The notes below the pieces were generated by a model. It saw only the letters and a program-made list of their open reading frames with translations. It was not told the DNA's origin and searched no databases. From NCBI RefSeq assembly GCF_905163445.1, contig NC_053180.1:17474701-17538700 (forward strand): 64,000 nucleotides of DNA, given 5' to 3'. The stretch is from Pararge aegeria (Eukaryota > Arthropoda > Insecta > Lepidoptera > Nymphalidae). The translations under genes were made by a program, and so were the position numbers. The number at the start of each line of letters is the position of its first letter. Within the stretch, counting starts at the first letter, position 1. Below are positions 9,136 through 22,974 of this stretch, piece by piece.

Positions 9136-11029
9136 ATATTATGTTTATTATTTAATTTGAATAGTGTTGTTTTTTTGAATACGCCAAGTTTTCATTGTTT
9201 TTTTTTACCGTCAAAGCGTCTTAAGCGCCAAACATCTAATCTAATCAGTTCAGAGAACATTTATGCCCAGCCGTTTCGGAGGAGCTCTGTAGCAAATATA
9301 CGTGTTATAATATATAATTTAACTCCCACGGGGAGGGATTCAAAAGTTTTCCCGCGGTGCCTGTACCCGTACGCCATTCATACAAACTCCCAACCCCCAT
9401 TTTACCATTCGTAGGGGTTGTTTAATGTTACTTCTACTTTCCGAGATTACGTGCTTAGTAACTCAGATTATGTTCCATTTTATTTTCATACACATTTGTA
9501 TGAAAAAAAATCGGACAGGACGCAATTGTCTATGTTGTGCTTACGTGCATAAAACAATTAGTATTTCCACTGGCGAAATATGATCGTTTAGAACAAAACT
9601 TACTTTTAAATAACTTGAGATCTAAAGCAATATATTCTAAGTAAATTTTCTCCAATGCGTCAATATTAGGTTATTTAAATATAACTTTAAATTTTAATAT
9701 CTCTTGTTAGAATCGGGTATAGGGATTAATTTCAAAATTTGAATTTTTTCTAGTTATTAAAAATTAGACTTAAGCAATTTTCAAGCGAGTACGTTTAAAA
9801 TTAAAACACGAAAATAAATCTACGATTATTAGGTATTCATTTAGGCCTAAATAATTTTCTCGAGTAATCAAATTATATTAGTAAATTACATTCGAAAATC
9901 TCATGTTTTCATTGACGTATTAGTAAAAATTTAAAAGAAGTTAAAAACAATATATCGCGAAAGTTCCTTTACGTAGAATAAAAAGAAAGTATTAAAGTTT
10001 TACAAAAAATTTACAAGGAATCTACTACGTTAACCTATAATGCACTTATTATTAGTGAGTATTATAATCTCAATATACATAGACATATATATTCGGTAGA
10101 TATTGTTACAAGCTATAGTTTAGTGGTTGGAAATATAAAATGGATGCTTGTGCCTTAATACATCAATAACAGTTTTGGAGAGTAACATAGGAATTTCTTT
10201 GACGCAATTCATCTATTTTTAACTATGTTAGTTAAAAATTCTAGTTTAGTTATTGGAGATATGCTAGCCCCATTATATCCAATGTTTCTGTACTAAACTT
10301 AATAATACATTATGATAATTGTACTTTTTCAATGAAATTGTGTCAAACTTATAAATCAACTTTAAGCACATACTTAACTCAATAGGGATATTATAAAACA
10401 AAAGTGTGCGTTATAAAATAAAACACTTAGATAATTATTATTGTTATATATATTCTGAGTTATGAGAAGTGTGCTGAAAATGCTGTGTGAAAATAATGAA
10501 TGAAATACAACAAATATAAATCGATATTTGTATATTATGCAGAAAATAATAATAATAACAATTACTAGTTTATGTTTCTAAAGCATATTTTAACTTGTGT
10601 ATTCTTGAAAAAAATTATCGGGTGTAGTTTTTGACTGTTTTATTAGTCCTTACATTTATTTAAACACGCGTTTAACTAATTTTTACATTTAATGTCCGAT
10701 TGGAATTAATTAAAAAGTAAATACCCTTGATGATAAAACTATTTATTTGAATAAGAATTATCACTGCGAATTATTATACTATTGTGACCCACTTTTGTTT
10801 TTTTCCGGCGAACGAATAAAATTTTAAAACGAAATCTGCTAATGCGTCTTAACTATGATACTTCGGTATATCCCTCACGAAGTTTTTTGTAGGTAATTTT
10901 TTCAAATCATGTAAATAATTTTTATGTTTCACCAATAGTTTTCGCAGCGCACGTCAAGTAATTCAAAATTTTGCAACTTTGGGTTACATTATTGCAATTT
11001 TCTTAAGGATCTCCATTTTTTTTTGAAAA
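9136..11029. other. No gene seen
   Basis: AT-rich sequence. A short hairpin at 9483-9506 ('ttttcatac', 6-base loop, 'gtatgaaaa') is the only structure noticed. Confidence 0.5.
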
Positions 11030-11170
11030 TATATTATAGCCTATGTTACTTCGTGATAGTTTAGCTTTCTTTTGGCAAAGAAATTATCAAAATCGGTCCA
11101 GTACTTTCGGGGCCTATTGGATACAAACAAACAAAATTATCATTTCTCTTTATGACAGTGATAGATAATT
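11030..11170 (+). repeat. Fragment of a dispersed lepidopteran repeat
   Basis: Text such as 'atcaaaatcggtccagtact' and 'ggatacaaacaaacaaaatt' is the usual 3' part of a common non-autonomous element family in Lepidoptera. Boundaries are approximate. Confidence 0.55.
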
Positions 11171-14100
11171 ATTAGTTACAGACCACAGTGTTGACAAAGA
11201 TCTGTTCATCGGGGTAGAAAGTAATTGTCGCGACGATTCAAGATTCTCTTAGAGTATGTTGATAAATTGAGGCACTAAATTCCAGCATGCGCTTTATATT
11301 CCCGATGTCTAAACCCTAGGTCGTAACAAAAATGTTATATCACAGAGCATGTAAATAGGTTGCTTCATTTAGCGTTTAGCTAATGAAATCGTACTGTTGA
11401 AATCGATATAATCAATCAAGTACCTTAAAACAAATGTATAAAAACAATTACATTATAGTTAAGTAATAGAAAAAGTCAATTTTCACCAAATTACTAACAG
11501 AGTGTTTATATGTATAAAAATGTTATTTCACCTGTGGTCATAAACTTGTTATAGTGAGTAGATTTTATACCTCGATAATGGTTTTCGCAATAATGTAAAG
11601 TCAAAGTAAAATGTACTTTACGCTTTTCGTTTTAAAGCTCGAGTTCGAGCACTTACATCCAACTCCCGCGGCAAAAATTTCGTTCGTTCATGAACATCGA
11701 TCGGGACTTCGTTCGTAAATGGTATGTACAGGCTTCCAAATTGAAACCTATTTTATGAACTTAAAATAATATACAACAAAAGCAATTACAAGGCTGTATA
11801 ATCACAGACGTACGAGAAAAAGTTGCCAGATAATACAAGTATATGACAACAGATGAAAAAAATAAAATTCAATAAATAGAGTTTCCTAGTAATTTCTAAT
11901 ATGTATAGTGAATTGAGAATAGCCGAATGATATGTTTACTGGCAACATCTCTCAAAAGTACGAATTTATCGCGTAGTTGGAATCGATCTAAAAACTAAAG
12001 CGCGCCAAATTTTGCTGAGAATCGCCCGTGGAATATTATTTAAAGATCAGTGCGATTCCTTAGTGTAACTTCATGAAGGCAAGACGGGCCATCTGATAAG
12101 CTGATAAATTGTGATGATCCCTTTAAATAACGGCCACGACACTTTTAGCATGGTTAGGTGATTAAGTCGCTTTTAGAAAGCTGACAACAGAGCGAGCTTT
12201 TCTTGGGAATACGTCTTTACATTAATTGTTTATTTTGACACTAAAGATGGTTGTGACTAAAAGCTTTAGAACGATCGGCAGCTGCAGCGACTAAATGCGA
12301 TCTGTGAAATCCACGATTTCGCAGAGTCCACAAATTACAAGATTTGGATGTCACGACCAAAAGGCGATAAAATATCTACGTATGACGTAGTTCCTGATGC
12401 TGGAGAAGTTAATCCAAGAAGATATTTACAGGCTATGAAAATACAAAAAATAAAACCAAATAGTTACACGAACTATTTGTTGATCTGTGATACGATAAAT
12501 GTCTGTCAGTGGCACCTCTTTGCTTTCGTAAAGTTAAACTAAATAAAAAATAGGGAATATTCAATTTTTTACTCCAATTTTTATAAAAGACCAAATATTG
12601 AGTAGTTAACGCAACTTTTGACGCGCAAAGACTTGTAAGTGTCGAGTATAAGTTTTTGGGTAAACAAAGCTTGTCACTAGAGTCGGGGTTTATCTGTCTA
12701 CTTATTATATTGCAAACCAAAGGCCCCTTCAACAAGCACTTAATATATACAAGGCTAAAGCATTTCTAATCTTCGATCATTTCATTATTTTATACTAACT
12801 TGTTACTCAAAAAGTGTCGACGAACAACTCACCTTTATATCGAAATTTACTATCGTTAGTTTGCTAATGTGTGTGTATTTAAACGAAAGAGCAATTTAAG
12901 ATGAAAAAAACAGATGAAATATCTTAAGTAAGAACATACGTACAGTATGTTTGTGCTCAATATTTATAAACATAAATGAATCGCGGACACTTTTTAGGTT
13001 AGATTTTTATGGGACTGCATATCTTGAAGTGGTCGAAGAGTATGACAGCTGCACATTTCTTTACATTGGACTCCAGTGAGCGCGTTTTCTTTACAAAAAA
13101 GTTTACACTCGACCCTCTAAAGTAAACATCTAGTCATCAAGACCGTGGGCATATTGTACATAATTAAACTACAAATCACACCTGCGGTAAATAACAACCT
13201 GCACAAAATGTAACCAAGTATTACAAAATACATATTATAATTTATATATCAACTCTATAGCTTTAAGAGAAGGAAAATCTCGACACTGTATAAAATACAG
13301 TTATTTTTTATCATGCGTGCCACTCTGATGTTGCGATTTAATCTAGATTTTTTCTGTGAAACGTGAAATTTAGAGGCTAGTGTAGATTACATTTAAGAGA
13401 AACACGACGTTATGTCGTTTAGGAACCTTTGCACACGCCGACATTTCATGCGCTGTTAATGCTACGCTACTTATGCAAGAGAGCAGCATGCAGGTCATGC
13501 AAGATAACTTGTTATTTGCGAGATCCAAAACAGGACAAGTGTCATCCAATCAGGAAGCGTTCTGTGATAAGGCTACAGTCTTTTTGCATAAATTATAACA
13601 TATCTTGAAACGTTCGTTGAGTGCGCGAAGAAATGTCGCAATGTGAAAAGCTTAAGCATTTAAAACAATGTTTATTTCAACACCATTGTATTTATAATTA
13701 TACAATATGACCTACTAGAACAACTGTAGACGTAACGTAAGAAGTGTTACTAAAACGAAAATGATACTAACGACTCGATTAACTTTATGTACTTGTCACG
13801 ATTAACGATAGATGAACGATCTATAACGATTGACAAACGATCGATAACGACTAGCATTGACTTGTATTCTGATCAAAAGCAAAGCCGGATTTTCTCTAGA
13901 TTTTTTTCAGTAAATATAATAGTCCGTCCCCAAAATTGCTTTTAAATACACTTGACTATAACATGTTAACTACTGGCTTAAGCTTTAAGGATTTACGTCC
14001 AACGCATAGCACTGTATCATGAGACAGTTTAAAGAAATAGTCTTTTAAAGCTTCGATGTAAGCCGAGAGGGAGTGGGAAATTATTAGAGGGTGTTTGATT

Positions 14101-15099
14101 GTAGCTAAAGCTGAGGGTAAACGATTAAGATTTTTTTTTAAATCCTGCCTTTCAGACATCCATTGTCTGTCTCGTCATGTCTCGTAACTTCAAGTGTTAA
14201 ATTGGTAAAATTGCGGAAAAAACTGATAACACGCAAGCTGAATATTATGTCCCTGCATCAACGTCTAACAAATCTTTTTGTATTTAATAAGATACATATT
14301 AATCTATTTTAACTTGCTTTCTAAATGAGGACTTTAAAAACCGTTTTGTCAAGTATTGGTCTTGCGAGCACCGGTGCGAGAATAATTATTTTAGGTTTTA
14401 AGATAATTCTTTACTTTTTTTTTTACATCTGCATTAGCTTTATTTATTATTATTGTTATTATTGTACTTTAAAACAAATCTTTTCTATGGGACTATTGCC
14501 TGAAAATAAAGAATTATTATTATTATAAAACTTTCGTTACTTGCGAACCCACCCGGCGGATTTGCTTGCAGTTTGTTTACATTAAGGGAAGCTAAAGAAA
14601 CCAACTAGCACCAACTTGAACCAAGTTACAGATTTAATTAAACACCCCCACAAAATTGTTCACGCTCTCTCGAGCTGAACCTCGAAAGCCTTAGATTTTT
14701 TGCCCTTATCAATATACTTACAAATGCAAATCAAATTTACCGTGCAGTGCTATGCTTTGGAGGTGCACTTTTACTAACTACATAAAACAAGGTGTGCGTA
14801 TATTGATAATATGAATTTACTAAACAAAATCTCAAAATCATAGTCACGCACAAACAATGTGATCTTAAAAGTAACCCAATACTTATTCGAAATATGCCTT
14901 TAACTATTATAGTGTACAAAAAAAATATTTTAAAGATATATTGAATACATTTATCTTCGATTTCTCTAATATCGAGTTGTGCTAAACAATATTATATAAA
15001 TACATACATATTTAACCGAATAATCACTTGACTAGGGCAATTTTCATGTGTATGAAAAAAATTGGATAGAAGCATTACTTTGCGGAAATCCATAATATA
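11171..15099. other. No gene seen
   Basis: AT-rich, no recognised repeat, no exon with convincing coding text. Open frames at 12348-12542 and 13956-14159 show no domain and no supporting splice context. Confidence 0.5.
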
Positions 15100-15435
15100 T
15101 TATGAAAATTAAGCTTAATTTGCTGTACTCCGCAAACAGCAGGAGAATCTGTCTCCTGCTGTTCGCGGAGTAGAGTATGAGTTCAGACGAAACAGATCCT
15201 CGGCAATGTACCCTCTACGCACGTTTCACTTCGAAACCGGAGCATCCTCAGGAGATGTTGACTTTACAATGAATAATATTGTTAAGTACTTTATTGTTAG
15301 TACAATTATTGATTGTAACACATTGCCGAGGATCTGTTTGGTGTGGAGTATACGGATTAAAGAAATTATAAATTACATCATACAGATTCTTCTGCTGTTC
15401 GCGGAGTATCGCAAATTAAGCTTAATTTTCATAAC
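15100..15435. mobile_element. Fold-back MITE with long inverted ends
   Basis: Left end 'ttatgaaaattaagcttaat' through 'aggagaatctg' is the reverse complement, with few changes, of the right end from 'cagattcttctgctg' through 'aagcttaattttcataa' (about 45 bases each). An inner perfect 20-bp inverted repeat pairs 15190-15209 with 15320-15339. No coding capacity; related ends lie at 9050 and 42240. Confidence 0.85.
15126..15172. repeat. Hairpin, 21-bp stem with one mismatch, 5-base loop
   Basis: 15126-15146 pairs with 15152-15172 around 'atctg'. It is an inverted duplication of the left arm of the fold-back element itself. Confidence 0.95.
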
Positions 15436-16584
15436 AGTGTATGAAAAAATATATTGCTTCAAATAGGTCATAATATGTAGTACTAAGTACTCGTAGCTAA
15501 CTAAAACTACTGTTACAAAAAAAAAATGGTTTTCATCAAATATTTTTTAAGAATTTTATAAAAAGTTCGATGCGAAGAACATATATTGTAAGGCAACGGA
15601 GAGACTTACCAACATACATTCCCTGAGACTGAGACATAATAGAAGAGGCTTAAATCAAATAAGAACTTAAATGTATTACAAAATAATTTTAAGAACAACT
15701 GAGACGGTTGCGGCAAAAGTTTTCATCGTACACACACATTGATTTAAACAACTGAATTTAAACATATAATTGATGTTTGTATACTCTTAAGCTGTAGTCC
15801 AAATTGCCAAAAGTTCCTACTACCAGACTATAATGATCATCTTGATTGAATGTCATAATCTTCGCAAAGAAAATATCTAGAATATTGTAATTAAATTTCA
15901 GTCTAGACACGTCTTTAGTTTGTCACGAAAATCGATTCACAAAACTGTGGCGCTAACTCGCATGTGCACAAATTCTGAACTACGAGAATAGAAATCGTAT
16001 CCTGCACTAGCCCAAAACATGAAGAAAATACTGAATTGAATCTTCTTTACATACTGTGTAGTTTATATTTTGTGTGCAATGAAATGTGGCACTATTATAA
16101 ACCAAAAATGTGAAGAACAATGTGAATGTAAATAAAACGCCCACTAGTGAACGTAATATATAGACTAATCTTTTCTTGATAGAATATTCGTACCACTATC
16201 TACACAAAACACGACACAAAATATCTGTAAATAAATATTACTTTTGCCGTAATCGCTTTAACTTTAACATCTGACATATATTGAATTGTGATATAAATAC
16301 AAATGACAACCGTATTTTAAGAGTATTAACAAAGGAAAACATCATTCCCGCCTCTTGTTTTTATTATTTGTTTGTCTCTGCCCCCCTCTTTATGTAAAGC
16401 AGATTTAAAGATGTATTTTTATTGTGATCTTGTTATTCTAATGGTTAAAACGTTTAATAAGAAAAATTAGTACATAAATAATGTGTTGTTTTTTACTAGT
16501 ATATCGATGTGTATTGTATATTGATGACGTTACTTCAGAAATAAGCTGTAAGTACTATGTACTATATAAGAAAGAGGTAAAGAG
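15436..16584. other. No gene seen
   Basis: AT-rich without recognised features. Confidence 0.5.
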
Positions 16585-16735
16585 CAACTGCTGAGTTTCT
16601 TGCCGGCTTCTTCTCGGTAGAATCTGCCTTCCGAACCGGTGGTAGAGTCATTACAAACAGACAAACTTGACGTTTCAAAAGTGCTTATATTAGGCCTACT
16701 TGAAATAAATGAATTTTGATTTAGAATTTTGAAAA
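16585..16735 (+). repeat. Repeat S4 copy
   Basis: 'cttgccggcttcttctcggt', 'gtagagtcattacaaacag', 'cttgacgtttcaaaagtgct' and a 'aaatgaattttga' tail. The most complete of three S4 copies (others at about 48125 and 61747). Confidence 0.8.
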
Positions 16736-19560
16736 CAAAATTGTCTGATCTTTGAGAAAAATACTACTATTACAGCTTGTACTTTACAATAAAGAAATAA
16801 CAATATATAATTTACTAGTCGTTTATTAAAAGAGTTAGGAGAAGCAGAATATGCTTGTTTCAGCCTCACTTGTCACGTACAATATATTGAGAAACGTTAC
16901 GATACTTATATGTCAATCATCGTTACAGTTGTATACATTGCGTACAAACTTAAACAGTATATATACAACGCTAATATGCATCACAGCGCCACGCCACATT
17001 AGGGTGTCGAAACGGATGTAATCTAAGAATATGACCAGAAAAAAACAAACATCTGACACCACATTGCATCAGGTGTAATAGATACATTTAGAATAACAAG
17101 CCGGACAATATTAACACGTCAATTTATCTCTTATTATTTAAAAAAAAAATACATTAACAAAATATCACCAAAGAGGTTAATAGCCAAGCGTGCTTATTTT
17201 CGTTGCAACATAAGACTGCGAGAGGGGCAGAGATATTTTATACCACCAAGACTTCAATAAGGCTGTGAAACAACTTGATTCGGTTAGGCTTAACAAAATG
17301 TGTTGGTTGGCTGCATCTGTTATATACTAAAACTGTGTAAAGATGATAGATATATAGATAATACTAGGTTACCTTTTTATACGACATAAATTAAGTAAGC
17401 AATGACCGTAATTAGGCACTAGTTAATCTATAAGTTTCTGTTTTCGAGAATCGTTGAGATGTAGAACAAATAGATTCAGAATATATCCAAAATATAAGAT
17501 ATTAGTGGTAAACAAAGACAGGCACATTCCGACAATACTCCGAACTTTAAAGGTTTTTATTTGCAAAACCTTGGTTGACAATGAGTCTTGTAACTCAGCA
17601 ATACGCCATAGAACCAGTACTTCATGAACTAGCTGATTTTGCTTTGAATTCAATGTATTGTCCATAAATGAAGATAGGCGATACATTTATACCTAGGAAT
17701 TTTATTTTATATGCAAAATGGGTGACGTCTACAAGCTACTCGACGAATTGTATTGTGTTGGTTTCACACCAATAAAAACTATGAAGTAATACAGGAAAAA
17801 CACGAAGCAAATCACTAATGAAAATATAATGAAAAGCAGGCAAAGTTTCGTGGAAAGAATTGATCCATCAGGGACGCTATTTTTAACTTTGAGCTGAAAT
17901 GAGCCACATAGTAAAACTCAAAAGTAATCGAATTTACTAGTTAGTCTCCTCTAAGTTGTAACATTGGCTATCTAAGAACTTCATTGCAAATCGTATGTGG
18001 TATTTAACATACAAACAAGTGAGTCTAGTTTTGTTACTTAAGAAGAGACAGATTTATAATTTGTTTAGGAAATGGATATCTCTGAGCTCGCATTGTGGCA
18101 TTGGTAATGGTGGGGACTAGTGCCTAGTTAATTGAATAATGCGAAATACATAGATAAAAATTTAATAACGTATAAGACTATTTATAACGGATTCTTGCCA
18201 ACCACAAAGCATTGTATAGGGCATGGCTATTTTAAATTAAAACACTTGTAATATTTGAAGTCTTAAATGATATAAAATGTGTTCGTTTGAATCAACGTAA
18301 AAATATAATTTTATACATAATGTCGTGCCCTACTATGAATTACTTTATTAGAACTTGCTCAAAAATGGTTTAATTTTTCGCTATTTCTTGCAAATTTTAT
18401 AACCGAATTCTTTATATATATTTTAGGGATTATAATTTTATGTTAGTTGATTGTAGAATTTTTTTAAACAAAAATAACTAGTTGATTTTATTGATGTTTG
18501 TCATACACATTTTCTCCCAACTTGAAATGTAATTCTCTTAAGTTACATATCAAAGTCAATGGTTTCTGAATTCGAATAGCCCTAAGCCACTTTGGATGCA
18601 TCAGTGCATATGGTCAAAACCAGTGTTCTCTGAAAAAGGCTAAATATACAACCATGGTTATTTGAGGCATTATATCTTTTTGCTGCGAAAAACTTCTACA
18701 ATACCTAAATTTTTTTCGGTTCTTTGAGCAAGTTTTATTGATCTTAAGCTAACCGAATTGCCTAGATATAAATTAAAAATGTTGTACTTATCCATCTGTA
18801 GTAATAATAAAAGGGAATGTGAAGAAGTATTAGAAGAAACAAGTGTTAAACAACTGTTATCAAGAATGTATATGGCCCACTTTCCTGTTTTCTTATATAT
18901 GTGATTTTAAAGACTACCCATTATGTTATTTTCTATTAGACGTCGAACGTTCTGGAATTATCTACCTTGCGGTTTTTCGTTTCAAGTGATGAGGCAACTT
19001 TAAGGCAATTCATATACATATGTGGTACAACGTGTATATATCCAAATATATATGTTTCTCCTTTTGTATATCAGTTAGTTAAGTAGATGCATCATGCTTA
19101 AAAATTATAGATTTTATATTATATACATAAATATTACACTAATATAAGAATATGATAAATTTCGGATTGCCCGAATATTATTGTTATTAGAGAAGAAGTT
19201 TATCGATTTCCAGAACTCAAAACATGCCAATTGTTAATAGGCGCTGTGATCTTAAAAATAAACCACTATATGTAAAAACATGCGAAACGAAGAATATGAC
19301 AAAGTAAGATCGATTAACGAATGCCATGATTAGCATTCGTTGATAAAATATCGAATGGAATGAACGATTTATTCAAGAGAATAACATAATAGATGGAGTT
19401 TTATAAACACTAAAGCGTCATGAACTGTGGGCCGAGTTTTTACTGTGTAGAATGTTTTTTATAAGTTTATTTTGAGTTTTTGAGACCTTAAACATAAAAT
19501 CTAATATAGTTTTTATGTTGAAAAATTATATTCAGTTATGATGAATATTGGTGATTTGTT
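16736..19560. other. No gene seen
   Basis: AT-rich. The open frame at 17423-17686 (minus) lacks domains and codon bias. No mobile-element debris was recognised. Confidence 0.5.
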
Positions 19561-19568
19561 GCTTTCTT

Positions 19569-19835
19569 TTATTATTATTATTATTATTATATATAAGGTC
19601 TATGACGCGGAATAAGAGCTAACATAAATGCGACACAATTATAATTTCATTTAAATATATTTTTAAATATGGTTTTATGTCTGTAGGTTGTTCATATAAC
19701 TAAAGTTTACATTACTTTATATATATATATATATATAACGCATGAATGTTCAGAAACCTAAAGTGTGTGTGCAATAATAATTTCACATCTATACACACAC
19801 TGGGTTGTAAACATATATATATATATATATATATA
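19569..19835. repeat. Microsatellites (TTA)n and (TA)n
   Basis: A (tta) run at about 19569-19592 and two (at) runs at about 19717-19738 and 19811-19836. Confidence 0.9.
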
Positions 19836-20657
19836 ACGTAAACTAGTCTACAAGTGAGGAATAAATACTTATGAATATAAAGAATAATACAGTCCTAAGT
19901 TTAAATTTAAATTTAAAATATATACAAGTAAGTAAAATAACACAATTTTGTTTACATTTTTTCATTCATTCTATATAATCATTCTGACTTTCTAAACAGA
20001 AGTTGATTCTCCTAAAGCTGAATCTCCAAAGGTATTGTATATGTGTTCGCTCTTATTGCGTATCATATTGTAGCTAATGCGTTATGTGTAAGTGACATAG
20101 ATATAAAACGTAACCGTTAATGTTCACGTACAACCTTTTGCCTTGAACCGCTTGTTGTAACGGTAGATATTATATTCAAATATATTTGTCTGTTTGCATA
20201 TTTTATTAAATATTAATAAATTTTATCAGATTTTTAAATCATGATGTATTTATTATGATGCGGGATGCGCGTTTAACAGTTTTGTTTAAATTTTTATCAA
20301 AATAAAAAAAATGCTTCAGTGGTACCTTAAATTCGTATGCCTTTTCTATATTCATAATTAATAAGTAGTTGGCGAATTGAGAATTTTATCATAATAATTA
20401 TCGTTATTATACTAAGGTTTAAAAGTACTTTAAGAAGAAATCATTTATATTTAAATCTACCAAACTCCATGATATCTAGCTACCGTTAGACATATTTTTT
20501 GTTTGTTTTTCTTCCGGTAATCATCTTCCCGTATATACTTACAAGTATACAACGTGTAACCGAATCACCAAATAAATTTGAAGGATGCATAAGCATATTA
20601 ACTTTTTTATACAAATGATTTCAAAACATTCTTAGTGTTAACTTAAAATACCGACAA

Positions 20658-20725
20658 GCGCATAGTACCTACGCTACGCAACGCGCATATTACCTACGCT
20701 ACGCAACGCGCATAGTACCTACGCT
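20658..20725. repeat. 25-base tandem repeat, 2.7 units
   Basis: Units begin 'gcgcatagtacctacgctac' at 20658 and 20708, and 'gcgcatattacctacgctac' at 20683. The second differs from the first by one base. GC-rich against its surroundings. Confidence 0.95.
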
Positions 20726-22192
20726 CCTAATAAAGTAACAGAGGTCACATGATTTTAATGTTGCATGAGATTTTTGGGCTGTATCTGAGTTCTTTCAGTA
20801 AAACCTATGTCAGTGGTTTACTCAAAAACTATTAGGTCCTCAGTTTCACAGATTAGTCTCAGACACAATACAGCCACCTGTCCGCTCTCACTCATCAAAG
20901 ATGTACAAATAAAGAGTTAAATAATAATACATAATGTACCTCTAAAGCCTGTGAAGTATTATTTCAGTTTTCATTTACACGTTGCATACCGGAATATAAA
21001 TATTAAGATTATATTTTGATGTAGAAATCAGTTAAGAATACTAGTCGTGTAACGTACTGAGTATTGCCGAATCCGGTAACTGTTTATTTAATATATAAAA
21101 AATCGCATCATACTTAACATCTACTTAGATCATTTCCACGTCCCTATAGAAACAAAATATTTAACATTGCGTCCATTTTTTTATGTATATTTAATTTGCT
21201 ACATAGTTATATTACTTGTTTTTTACATGCAAGACTCGTTGAAGGCAAGGAATGATTACAACACACACATGTTTTATTTGTGATGAAATCTAATATTAAG
21301 TTGTAATTAATTTATTAAATTAATTTATTACACATTTAAAAGAACAATAACTTAACTCTTTGCACTGTATCAATATATAACGTAGTTATAAAATTATATA
21401 TAGACAAATTAGCACGATTTTGGATATTTATACTATATAACCGTATGATAGAGTATATATCATATAACGGTCTGATTAAAAAATAAAGTTTAGTGTCACA
21501 TAGTCCACGTATCGAGGAGGTTTATACGCTTTGTATATTTTTTTCATCGGTTACATTCGTGATAACACGTTAGTGATACTATTTTTGGTAATTAAGTACC
21601 TATATGTTTTTTTTTTCAACTATCTATAGATCTATAGATATAGTATGAAACGAAAACTAAGCAATACTACGAAATACGACTAACTTATTAGATTTAGTTA
21701 AAGTTTAGTGTGATATGATTATCGCAATATATTATTAAATTTATCAAAAAGCATATCAACAAGTAGGTGTTATATAGGTATGCCGACGTGAGCTTAAATA
21801 ATTTTATTGCATTTTGCTTCTTAAGTACGCACTACGCGTGCATAGAAATATAAATATGTACTTCAATTTCTTTGCCAACGAAATATCGAATTTTCTTGAT
21901 CTTCTGAATATGGAAAAGCAATTTAATGTTTTAAGTCGAACCTTAAGTTTTAAACACTTCAATTGAAAAGCGCACGTAAATTTCAAAAAGTATTTTACTA
22001 TTCGAAATGTCTTATTGAAACTGTTAAAAGCAGCATCTTATGTTTTTTTTATTGGAAATATCTATCCATTGTTGTAAGGCATGTACTTATATACTGTTTC
22101 GAATCTGGTGATATCGTGTACCGTTAAAACTCAATAATGTATTTTTTCTAAATTATAATATTATAGTTACTCATACAATATTATATGTCACT
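20726..22192. other. No gene seen
   Basis: AT-rich sequence without recognised repeats. The open frame 21804-21986 (minus) is unsupported. Confidence 0.5.
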
Positions 22193-22198
22193 AATAAA
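22193..22198 (+). terminator. Candidate polyadenylation signal with GT-rich downstream element
   Basis: AATAAA followed within about 10-30 bases by 'gttcgtatgtgtagcatgtt' and 'ctggtttt'. The repeat-poor block ends here. It could be a distal 3' end of the FBXO33-like gene, but nothing shows that transcription reaches it. Confidence 0.3.
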
Positions 22199-22484
22199 TA
22201 TGTTCGTATGTGTAGCATGTTCTGGTTTTATTTCAATCCTTACTATTAATACAATTTCGAAAGTGTGTATGTTTGTGTGTTATTCTTTCATCACCAACTA
22301 CCAAAGACTTGATTTTTGGCATTGAGTTAGTTGAAAGGACGGAGAGTAACTTAGGGTTTTTATCCCAGGAAAACAAATGGTTCTTATGTGGTTTGTAAAA
22401 AACCGTAATAAACTTGAACACAGAACGGGGTTAACAGATAGTTTTACATAGTTTTGAAGAATCAGTAGGGACTTATTTGACCAC

Positions 22485-22560
22485 CCTGGCACAGTGCTGA
22501 GCGCTGTGGTCTCAACAACGGGAGCCCCGGGTTCGAATCCCGGCAACTAAGCAGACCAGA
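22485..22560 (+). repeat. tRNA-like SINE head (S3 type)
   Basis: Contains 'gctgagcgctgtggtctcaa' and the pol III box-B-like 'gggttcgaatcccgg'. It does not fold into a full tRNA, so it is a SINE head and not a tRNA gene. Confidence 0.6.
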
Positions 22561-22789
22561 GAAAATTCAGTATTTCTGAGTTTCTCTGCCCCGTTAAATG
22601 TGTTTAGGCGTGGTGGACAGATCTCGAGTGTTTTCTGCAGCTAAGCCCAATTTTCAAACATTCAATAGCCATGCGTAAATATTTTAGTGGTTAATCAACA
22701 TTTCAGATATAGACTTCGGCTTTAACCCCTTCTCATTGTGGCTTCTGTAGTGGGTCGGTAATAGGTTGATATGAAGGAAGAAGAAGGGT

Positions 22790-22960
22790 TCGATTCCCGG
22801 CATCTGATTATCTGGTCTGGTCTGGTGGGAGGCTTTGGCCGCGGCTAGTTACCACCCTACAGACAAAGACGTGCCGCTAAGTAATTTAGTGTTGTGGTGC
22901 GATATCGCGTAGAAACCTATAAGGGGTATGACGAGGGCTAACTTGTAGTGAAATAAAAAA
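22790..22960 (+). repeat. SINE S3 copy
   Basis: 'ggttcgattcccggcatctg', 'gctagttaccaccctacaga', 'gcgtagaaacctataagggg', 'gagggctaacttgtagtg' and an A-rich tail. Confidence 0.8.
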
Positions 22961-22974
22961 AAAACAAAAAAAAG

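Noticed and set aside
7276..22198. Apparent cluster of Pumilio-type TGTANATA motifs (near 10911, 11349, 13155, 16128, 16226, 19023)
   Set aside because: In DNA this rich in A and T several such matches are expected by chance over 15 kb, so this does not support a 3'UTR.
22490..22560. Possible tRNA gene (box-B-like gggttcgaatcccgg)
   Set aside because: No acceptor stem or anticodon arm can be paired; the context matches the head of SINE S3.
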